Assembly (NCBI RefSeq): GCF_032362555.1
Contig: NC_083505.1
Location: forward strand, 1,203,001-1,267,000
Source of the DNA: Amyelois transitella
Taxonomy: Eukaryota; Arthropoda; Insecta; Lepidoptera; Pyralidae
Length of the DNA stretch: 64,000 nucleotides
Direction: 5' to 3'
Shown: positions 1 through 10,456 of the stretch, piece after piece
Numbering within the stretch: position 1 is the stretch's first letter
How the letters are laid out: every line of letters begins with the position of its first letter
The notes under the pieces: model-generated
Seen by the model: the letters and a program-made list of their open reading frames with translations, nothing else
What the model was told of the DNA's origin: nothing
Database searches by the model: none
Made by a program: the position numbers and the translations under genes

Positions 1-89
1 TCACCAGGTAAGCGTGGATAGCAATCATGACAGTGAACCCTGAATCGGGTAATTGGTGGTAAATCCAAAAAAAAGTAGTGTCAAGAACA

Positions 90-131
90 AATAAAACTCA
101 CAAGCTGTCCATTTACAATATTTTTTTTATT
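90..131. terminator. Facing polyadenylation signals at the left edge
   Basis: AATAAA occurs on the plus strand at 90-95 and on the minus strand at 126-131, only 30 bases apart. This is the arrangement expected where two convergent transcripts end. The plus-strand gene would lie off the left edge. The minus-strand transcript could be the Rab5 3' UTR or an unseen gene. Confidence 0.35.
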
Positions 132-2900
132 CAATATAATAATCTTAATAAATCCAAAATATTTACACAATACAAAAACATACAATGTTACCGCGCGTTA
201 GCATCCCGCCGCCGGTCAGTTACGGCTTCGACCACTTGTGGCGTCCGCCATAGCCGCCCAGCTTGACCGCCCGCTCCCAAACACGAAACTAGCGTATAAA
301 GAAACGGAGCTGCGGGGAATCAACCAATAGCAGCGCTCAATTGTTTGAAAACGTTGCGCGATTGGTTGATACCTACTCATCTCCGCTTGTGGTCGCCGCA
401 TTGTAAGGCCGTATTCACATCAATTTGTCAGCTCAAAACTAAAATAAGCCGAGTAGTAGATATCTTTAGGATACGAGTAGATGGTGTTTATACAAGAAAA
501 AAATTGTTTACTCGGCTGACAAAAAGTTGGCAACATTCCTTCATAAATCTTTATAGCAATATTGATGATTCATCAACAACGAGAATCGCCGAGAAAATTT
601 CATAATTGTATTTCCATTAATTACAATATATTTTTGAAATCCTAAAAGATATTATATATACGTGTAATACAATATTTAATCACATAAGCTATACCGGTCT
701 AGTCGTTTATAGGAATGCTCTTACCAACGATCGGCATTTAATTTTACAAGACAGTTGCTCAGGCGCGGGGAAGCGGGCGGTCACGAGCCTCCAATTTCCA
801 TATCCAAAATAAGATACATAACATCTATGTATAACAAAAGTTGTATAGTAACCGCAATCGATTTTACATGAAAACCTTATTGGACATTTTCTATAATTTT
901 CGGGATTCAGGGCTCACCAAATGCATTAACAATTTTGTAATAGGTTAATATTTATATCACAAATGAAGAATATCAAGTGTAGCATCGCTCAGTATCAAGA
1001 CATTTTCAGACAAAATTAATCTTCTCATTAGATATTACAGCTACAAGAACAAGCCTATAAAAAAATATTTAGCTATAAATATTGAGGCGATTACTCCTCG
1101 ACCATAGTTCCGTCTACTGATGTTTTTCTATGACCAATATTTTACATATTAAGTTTCGAAAACCCAGAAAGGACCCCTGTATGGAATGCGATATACAAAT
1201 ATAATGCTGAAACACTGATTAGCAAAACCACCAAGATACACTTTGCTTAAAATATATAATTATAAAGTTACATAAACATAACGTAGAACAATTTGTCCAT
1301 TGAATAATTAGTGTGTTTTAAAATAACTACAACGACCTAACTGAGACGTGTAAACCTAATATTAAATAACTATTGTTTGAACTAAATAAGAAATGCGTTT
1401 GTTCCTCCACATTTCAATATATTTTGGTGTGTGGGTCTACTGAAATTTGAATAAATAAATACTTTTTAAAAGCTTTTATTTTTTCAAATGATGTGTCAAT
1501 GTTGCAAACAATAACCTCAAATCAAGGCCGGATGTACCAATGTAAAATAGACAGAATTAATAACTTAATTAAAATTACCTACAATAATTTGGTTGCTGTA
1601 GCACAGAACGTACAGGATTGTTGTGTGACCTCAAGACGACAAAATATATCAAAGCGACAAGTACCTATACATAGTTACAGAACAGTCAAAACTCCGGTTA
1701 AACACGTTGACAAGAATCCAGAGGACATGTTTTCTCTCTTTTTCAAAATGTTTGGTCTTGTCGCTTGTATAAAAAAATATATTGAAATGTGCAGGAGAAA
1801 CGGCGGTGATGAAATTAGCCTAGGACCTTGTGGAAAACGATGAAACCACGATTGAAGCGATGCGAATACAACTCTTATCTACAAAGTAATAGGGTTTGTT
1901 TGCAATGAGACCGGCTCACAGACGCGGTATTTCACAGAGGTGACAGCTGTATTCAAGTTTCAAAATTCAATGTATAGCTTCATGAAGGAAAATCTTTTGG
2001 ACCGAAATTAATTGTTTTTTTTAAGTATTTATAATTTATTATAACAAATGTCAAATAAGATATCAAAAGCCAACATATTTTTATAAAGTTTCACATTTGT
2101 CATTCGGCAATATGACAATTCGCCAACCAATCAGCTAAACCAAAAAATCTTAATAATCGAAACAAGATACAGAAACTTTACTTCTAATGTAACTCTGCAA
2201 TAATATTAACATGCAAATAAAAATTTATTATGAACGTTGGCTGGCAACTGGCAACTTATTTGACATTTTGCTGTACAAAAATTAACGTTGACATATTTTT
2301 TTTTTATATTTGCTCCGGGATCTATGTTTCACGGCCTCGGCGTAAGTAAAATGAAAGCGAAGTGAGAATGAATCGCGAATGTAAATGCACCTTCACCACG
2401 TTTTGATAGTTATTGAAGCATATGCTTCTATGTGACGTATTACTGTAGATACTGCAGCTGGAAGTCATACGTTTTGAACGACGGCTGAAATGTCGTTGAT
2501 TTGAAAAATTCATTGAAGAAATAACATTGTTACATTAAATTTCAGTTTATTCGATGAGACCTTTAAATAAAACTCTTAAACTTTATCAAGGAATGTTCTC
2601 GCTATTTTGTGGGTGGCAATTTTAAAATGAGAACACTTAATTGTTTTATTTTTATTACTGTTCAATAGCCCTCATCTATATTATGCGTTGACTTTAACAG
2701 CAAGTAAGCGTATCCCTTCCGACTGCAGCATCTTTAACATAGCAACGACATTATACGGCCTAAACCGAAATTTCGTTATGTAACCCCTTAAACTACATGG
2801 GAACAGTGCAGCCGACTGCCTATAACATGATACAAACGAAATTAAATATATCTTTTATTACATCTCATTAAAATTACAAATAAGTTTTAATCTATTTATC
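132..2900. other. Unique AT-rich stretch, no gene recognised
   Basis: Nothing here matches a protein family I know. The longest open frame (1499-1843, plus, about 114 codons) has no recognisable motif and is probably chance. A GC-rich patch at 200-290 encodes nothing convincing. There are almost no SINEs, in contrast to the next 12 kb, which is compatible with untranslated transcript sequence. Confidence 0.4.
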
Positions 2901-2929
2901 ATATAGCGTTTTTTTTTTAATAATATTGG

Positions 2930-3190
2930 GTCGCCGCCGCCTGCGTTTCGTCCGAGAAGTTTGAAACCGGAACGTGGGTGACGGTTTCAATCTTTTCGGT
3001 TTGGCGCCAATTCTGATGTCACTATTTGGCGCGTGTTCTGACAGGTGTCAATGTCAATATAGTTTTAAACAGATGGCATTAGAATTGGCGGGTGGTGTGT
3101 GTGTGTGGGGCCGAGCCCGGGGCGCGCCGCAAGTCTCCGGCGGCGCCCCGACGCCGGCCCGCGCCGAGCGCTGTGTGGGACATTTCTGGA
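2930..3190. promoter_or_regulatory. CpG-rich stretch with two E2F-like sites
   Basis: The sequence is strongly GC- and CpG-rich inside AT-rich DNA. It contains the palindrome TTTGGCGCCAA at 3000-3010 and a second TTTGGCGCG at about 3025-3033, both fitting the E2F/DP consensus TTTSSCGC. A CG block (ggggcgcgccgc and similar) follows at 3110-3170. It looks like a promoter or CpG-rich first exon, but no adjoining gene is recognised. Confidence 0.4.
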
Positions 3191-3647
3191 AATTGCAATA
3201 TTGTTGTTTTAATGAATCGATTCCAAGATTATGTAATTCATTATTTCTTAAATTATGTATACACTTTTAGACGAACATAACGTAATCTGCAGAACGAAGC
3301 TAGGTTATACCAAAGTATTAGAGTTATTTTTTTGGAAAAGGATATCTTTTGAAAAGTTGTTTTATCATCGAAAACTAATATAAACGCGTGTGCATTTTTT
3401 CAAGTGCCTCAGACTAATGACTGAATGCCAGTGAGGGTTGGTACGCACTCTCCTTGGCTCACGAATGTAGGCATAGGCGTTGTCTAAACAGTTCTAACGT
3501 AGATTAGCGAACCCATTAAGTTCATTTTCGTACACTTTTATAGGGGAGTTTCGTACTTGTGAATGTATCACTTACCGCGACAGCCATCTAGCAATACTAG
3601 CTGCCCATTGTGAAGTAAAAAGTATTTTTTTAATGAACACCATTACA

Positions 3648-3793
3648 AAAACAATAAGGCTTTAGGCTATAACATCACGCTGCAACTATAAGGAGCAAAG
3701 AAATAATGGAAAATGTGCAAAAAAATTATGCATCCCTGAGTGCTTCAATGATGCCCATAATAACTATTTCACGCGGACGAAGTCACAGCTAGT
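3648..3793 (+). mobile_element. Truncated Lep1-type Helitron, 3' end
   Basis: The text (aacatcacgctgcaacta, cgcggacgaagtcacagctagt) matches the 3' part of other copies in the window and ends in CTAGT, the expected Helitron terminus. Confidence 0.65.
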
Positions 3794-3954
3794 ATTATTA
3801 TAAAAGTAAACAGGATGATTTTACCGAAAGGGTACTCAGCATAATGCTGGCTGTAAACAATCTTCGGCCGATCGCGAAGCCGAACTTCCGGCAGATTTCC
3901 CTTATTGGCATTGCTACGGACACTAGACTTTATCGAGGAGTAGAAATATAAAGG

Positions 3955-4330
3955 TGCCGTGTTGTTCCCGGCACCATTACAAAAAAGAATAGGACCACTC
4001 CATCTCCCACGGATGTCGTAAAAGGCGACTAAGGGATAGGCTTATAAACTTGGGATTCCTCTTTTAGGCGATGAGCTAGCAACCTGTCACTATATGAATC
4101 CCAATTCTATCATCAAGCCAATAAGCTGAGCGTGGCCCACCAGTCTCTTTTTATATATACGGGACAAATTACACAGATTGAGTTAGCCTCGAAGTAAGTT
4201 CGAAACTTGTGTTACGAGATACTAACTCAACGATACTATATTTTATAATAAATACTTATATAGTCTCTTCAAGACTGGTTACCCTACCCCGCTAGGGATA
4301 TAGACGTGATCATCATATGTATGTACGTAT
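3955..4330 (+). mobile_element. Lepidopteran SINE (TATG tail), interrupted by another SINE
   Basis: It starts gtgccgtgttgttcccggcacc and ends gggatatagacgtgatcatcat then atgtatgt. The element is split at 4150-4261 by a tRNA-related SINE piece flanked by the 8-bp duplication AGTCTCTT (4142-4149 and 4262-4269). Confidence 0.8.
4150..4261 (-). mobile_element. tRNA-related SINE fragment with 8-bp target-site duplication
   Basis: It carries the text acgggacaaattacacagat and gagttagcctcgaagtaag, shared with the copies near 8230, 13970, 43570 and 58205. It is flanked on both sides by AGTCTCTT. Confidence 0.75.
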
Positions 4331-4363
4331 AAACATGAACCGTACGTGTTACCTGTGAGAGTA

Positions 4364-7300
4364 TCACTTGCAGCAGCCGCCGGCGCGCGGCGCGTCGTTG
4401 TCGTTGAGCCGCCGCGCGCCCGCGCCCGCCGCGCCCGCCGACTCGCTCTTTGGTAACTTGTTCGCTGCGGGAACATGAGAAAGATCAATTGGTTAAAAGT
4501 CGATATACATACATACATACATATGGTCACGTCTATATCCCTTGCGGGGTAGACAGAGCCAACAGTCTTGAAAAGACTGAATGGCCACATTCAGCTATTT
4601 GGCTTAATGATAGAATCGAGATTCCAATAGTGACAGGTTGCTAGCCCCTCGCCTAAAAAAGAATCCCAAGTTTGTTAGCCTATCCCTTAGTCGCCTTTTA
4701 CGACATCCACGGGAAAGAGATGGAGTGGTCCTATTCTTTTTTGTATTGGTGCCGGGAACCACACGGCACAAAAGTCGATATGGTGACAAATTAGTGTGTT
4801 TGACAAACAGAAACACTCGTATTTTATTTATAAAATATATATATATGCATATGTTATACCGTGTGGTTCCCGGCACCAATACAAAAAAAAAATAGGACCA
4901 CTCCATCTCTTTCCCACGGATGTCGTTAAAGGCGACTAAGGGATAGGCTTACAAAACTTGAGATTCTTTTTTAGGCGATGGGCTAGCAACCTGCCACTAT
5001 TTGAATCTCAATTCTATAATTAAGCCAAATAGCTGAACGTGGCCATTCAGTCTTTTCCGCAAGGGATATAGACGTGGCCATATGTATGTATGTAATATAT
5101 ATACATTGAATGTGTAATAAAATGAAAAGATTTTTGCTTTATATATTTACATAAATAAATAGTCACAGTTTAGCCATGATATAATATAATATGTACCTTG
5201 ACTGCGGAGGTCAGATGGAAGTCGCTTCGTGTTAAAACCTATCTCGGCGACATAAATCTGGGCCTCCTCACACTCGACCATGCGCTTAGCAACTTATCAC
5301 TTAGTACCAAAATAGTAGAAAAAAAAAATAACAGCCACTTTTACTACCAAAATAGTAGAAAACTCACCAATAGCCAGGAAGATGTCGTTGACATTCATGG
5401 CGGTCTTGGCGCTGGTCTCCATGAAGAGCAGTCCGTTCTCGTCGGCGTACGCTTGGGCCTCCTCACACTCGACCAAGCCCTCAGCAACTTATCACTTACT
5501 ACCAAAATAGTAGAAAAAATAGCTGTCCGTTCTTGTCGGCGTACGCTTGGGCCTCCTCGAACTCGACCATGCGCTTGGCGGCCGAGTCACTTTTCCTACC
5601 AAAATAGTAGAAAACTCACCAATAGCCAGGAAGATGTCGTTGACATTCATGGCGGTCTTGGCGCTGGTCTCCATGAAGAGCAGTCCGTTCTCGTCGGCGT
5701 ACGCTTGGGCCTCCTCACACTCGACCAAGCCCTCAGCAACTTATCACTTACTACCAAAATAGTAGAAAAAATAGCTGTCCGTTCTTGTCGGCGTACGCTT
5801 GGGCCTCCTCGAACTCGACCATGCGCTTGGCGGCCGAGTCACTTTTCCTACCAAAATAGTAGAAAACTCACCAATAGCCAGGAAGATGTCGTTGACATTC
5901 ATGGCGGTCTTGGCGCTGGTCTCCATGAAGAGCAGTCCGTTCTCGTCGGCGTACGCTTGGGCCTCCTCACACTCGACCAAGCCCTCAGCAACTTATCACT
6001 TACTACCAAAATAGTAGAAAAAATAGCTGTCCGTTCTTGTCGGCGTACGCTTGGGCCTCCTCGAACTCGACCATGCGCTTGGCGGCCGAGTCACTTTTCC
6101 TACCAAAATAGTAGAAAACTCACCAATAGCCAGGAAGATGTCGTTGACATTCATGGCGGTCTTGGCGCTGGTCTCCATGAAGAGCAGCCCGTTCTCGTCG
6201 GCGTACGCTTGGGCCTCCTCGAACTCGACCATGCGCTTGGCGGCCAAGTCGCTCTTGTTCCCGGCCAGGGCGATCACTATCGATGGTGACGCCTGCCGCT
6301 GGAGCTCCTTCACCCAATTCTTCGCGCGACCGAATGTGTCCTGGAAAGAAATGGTAGATATAATTGAAATGTTTATCTATAAAGAAATGGATAGGGCCGT
6401 GTGGTTCCCGGCACTAATAGAAAAAAGAGCACGAGTAGGACCACTCCATCTCTTTCCCATGAATGTCGTAAAAGGCGACTAAGGGATAGGCGATGGGCTA
6501 GTAACCTATCACTATTTGAGTCTCAATTCTATCTTAAAGCCAAAAATAGCTGAACTTGACCTATCAGTCTTTTCTAGACTGTCAGCTCTGTCTACCCCGC
6601 AAAGGATATAGACGTGATTATATGTATGTATGTATGTAAGAAAAGATGATTGATACCTCGAATGTTAGCTGGAAGAAAATATTGTGAGTGGAACATTGAT
6701 AAGTCTGTTCTTATGACATCTAATGGAGCATCCACACATACCGCTGAATTATATATAACGCTCGATTACCCGCGGGCTTCCAGACCGCCTTGATATACTA
6801 TAAGGATGCATGTGTAAATGGCATGTATGTATATATAGGCCATAACGTTTATTTTAAATATTCTAATTAATTTGTTCTAATCGACTCTTTTGGATTGCGG
6901 ATGGTCTGCGGAGTTATGACCAGGCACTTCTAAAAATGAGTTTACCACAACATAACAATGAGAGAGAATACATGCGGAGTGGACACAGCCAACAGTCTTA
7001 AAAAAGACTGACGAGCCACGTTTGGCTTAATGATAGAATTGAGATTCAAATAGTGACAGGTTGCTAGCCCATCGCCTAAAAGGAGAATCCCAAGTTAAGA
7101 CATATCAAATTAGGTTAACCAACTTTCAGGTACTTATGAGATGAATGATGATTATAACTGAAATCATGACCCTGTCATCAACAAAGCTTTTCCTGACATC
7201 GTCCGCGTGTGCCGTGTGGCTCCCGGCACCAATGAAAAAAGAACAGGACCACTCAATCTCTTTCCCATGGATGTCGTAAAAGGCGACTAAGGGATAGGCT

Positions 7301-10300
7301 TACAAACTTGGCATTCTTCTTTACTTCACTATTTGAATCTCAATTCTATCATTAAGCCAAATAGCTGAACGTGGCCATTCAGTCTTTTCAAGACTGTTGG
7401 CTCTGTCTACCCCGCAAGGGATATAGACGTGACCATATGTATGTATGAATGTATCAAGAGATTCACCCCCAGACGATCACAGTACAGTGGGGCACGCCTA
7501 CGACGCGACACGGGAACCTTATCTTTCTGTGTCGTCTGACCGCCGTCCGGGACGTATAGCAAACGGGTATACATCACTAGCTGTGCCTGAGACTTCGTCC
7601 GCGTGGAATAGTTATTTTAGGCATCATTGATGCCCTCGAGTATGAATAATTGTTCCCGTTTTTTTTTACATATTCCATTATTTCTTTCCTCCTTGTAGTT
7701 GCAGCGTGCTGTTATATAGCCTAAAGCCTTCCTCGATAAATGGTCTATTTAAGGAAAAAAGAATATTTCAATTCGAACCAGTAGTTCCTGAGATTAGCGC
7801 GTTCAAACAAAACTCTTCAGCTTTATAATAGTATATTAATATAGATGTTAAGTAAAGAATTTATTCGTAAAACGCCAAAACAAAAAGACAAAAAAAGAAC
7901 AAATAAGAATAAGTACAAAAATAGAAAGGTAGTATGGTGCTCCCGAAAGGGTACCCCCTCAGCATAATGCTGGCTGAAAACAATATGCTACACAGCCAAC
8001 GCTGACCTTCCGGGGGTGCCCGGGTAGGCATCATGTCTTCTTCCTCCGACTTCTTTCTTTGACGGCCTCTGTGGCGTAGTGGTAATACGTTTGTCTTTGT
8101 CACCGGAGGTCCCGGGTTCGAATCCCGGCCAGGGCATGATGAGAAACGAACTTTCTCTGATTGGCCTGGGTAATGGATGTTTATCTATATAAGTATTTAT
8201 TATAAAGTATAGTATCGTTGTTAGTATCTCGTAACACAAGTTTCGAACTTACTTCGAGGCTAACTCAATCTGTGTAATTTGTCCTGTATATATTTTTTAT
8301 TGTTCCTGGCTTTAGTCCCGGTTGCATCCTCACCGTTCTAGAGAGGAGCCCGGGGTATGCCTCGCACCATGGATCTTAGATTGGTTGAGTCAGCTTTTTA
8401 CACGAAACGACTCCCATCTGACCTCCTCAACCTTTTCAGGTAAACCTAACCCGAATTGGATCCATTTAAAGCGCTCAAACCCTTTACCCTTACTTGTAAA
8501 CAGAAATTCTAACCATATCTTCGCTTTAACAAGTGCGTTTCATTTGCCATACAATGTTAATTACTGATCTGATCGCAACATCAATAATAACCTATCGTAA
8601 ACCGGTCGAAAGCGACTGTCGACTTTATAGGGTCTAATAAGGATGCCAGTAATGTTGTAAGACAGTTATCAGTTTTTTAATACTCATCTGTACGTCGAGA
8701 GGGCAAGGTATATATATATAAGAACAAGCTGTGCCCGCGACTTCGTTCGCGTGGAATAGTTATATTGGGCATCATTAAAGCCCTCAAGGATGAATAATTG
8801 TCCCGTTTTTTTTCACATTTTCCATTATTTCTTCGTTCCTTATAGTTGCAGCGTGATGTTATATAGCCTTCCTCGATAAATGGTCTATTCAACACAAAAA
8901 GGATTTTTCAATTCGTAACAGTAGTTCCTAAAATCAGCGCGTTCAAACAAACAAACTCTTCAGCTTTATAATAATAGTATAGATATAAGAAGAGTTTTCT
9001 TAGCGCGGATACGTATATACATACATATAGTCACGTCTATATCCCTTGCGGGAAGACAGAGCCAACAGTCTTGAAGAGACTGGTAGACCACGTTGAGATT
9101 CAAGTAGCGACAGTTTGCCAGCCCATCGTCTAAAAGAAGAATCCGAAGTTTATAAACATGTCCCTACATAATTCGTCATTCCAAATTGTAAAAAAAAACT
9201 GCCTACATTTGCCAACACTAAAAGTACAATCAGCCGCGATACGAAAATAACAATTAATGTATTTGATAAGATAGTGGCGATATACAGATATCACGTACAT
9301 GTATTCAGACTTGTAACAGGCTGTACAGAACCTTGTGTGATTTATGTTAATTTTTGTACGAGTCGGGATTTCACATAATTTTCATCATTCATTTTGATAA
9401 CTTTTTGCTTTTAAAATAATTTTTAGCAGACACAATAAATAAACCACTCCATCTATTTCGAATGGATGTCATCAGAGTGCCGTGTGGTTCCCGGCACCAA
9501 CACAAAAAACAGTGATCTTTCACAAGTAGTGAAATGGTCTGATGCCAATGGATTAGTAGTGAATCCGAAAAAGTCCATGTATATAATAATGGGCACTAAC
9601 GCACAATCCTCTAATATCAAGAGTCATACACCCGTTATCAAACTGAAAGAAATTGAAATTAAAGAAGTTGCAGAAGCCAGAAACCTTGGTGTTGTAATGG
9701 ACAGTAGACTGCTATTTGAAAGGCACGTCACCGAGATTGTAAAAAATTGTTACTACCGCCTGAAAGTTCTCTATCACATACGGGATTATCTGAATGCGGA
9801 AACGCGGATTTATTTATGTGAAGCGTTAATTTTGTCCAAATTAAATTACGCAGACGTTGTAACAGGAGAGTGTTTGCTTGCTCGTACCAAAAAACTCATA
9901 CAACGGGTTCAAAATTCTTGTGCAAGGTATTGCTTTGCCATCCCCCATAGAGCTCACGTAACACCTTTTTTGAACAATAATGATCTGCTTAAGATGGAGT
10001 CCCGGCGAACACTGCATTTTGCAGCCCTGCTCTTTGGTGTAATTAAGAAAGAAAGCCCACCCTATTTATTCCAAAAACTAAAGTTCACTAAACGTGGTCG
10101 AGACCCTGATCGCCTTATATATCCCAGACATAAAACCGCAGCTTTTAGGGGTAGTTTCCGATATGCTGCGACCAAGTGTTGGAACAACATCCCACCACCT
10201 ATCAGAAAGAGCATGACATTAAAAACGTTTAAAAATAAACTAAAAAGACATATTCTTAATATTCAAAAGACATAAATCGCAGCTCCATAAGTAATTACTA

Positions 10301-10395
10301 AAATTTTTTGTTATATTTATATTTATTTATTATATAATAGTATATTTTATTTTATTGAAGTAGGTACATCACATTACAAATTGCTTCACCCAGCA

Positions 10396-10456
<61 letters not shown>

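Noticed and set aside
1499-1843. Open frame of about 114 codons on the plus strand
   Set aside because: No family motif, AT-rich codons and no promoter or exon context; probably chance.
2974-3270. Two overlapping frames in the CpG-rich block
   Set aside because: Gly/Ala/Arg/Pro-rich translation is expected from any CpG island; no homology pattern is seen.
5345-6340. CRISPR-like array
   Set aside because: Regular spacing, but the unit is 252 bp of exon and intron text in a eukaryotic gene, with no short repeat and unique spacers.
8061-8135. Possible tRNA gene
   Set aside because: It has A and B boxes but belongs to a dispersed SINE with the same body at 13952 and 43562, and the arms do not form a proper cloverleaf.
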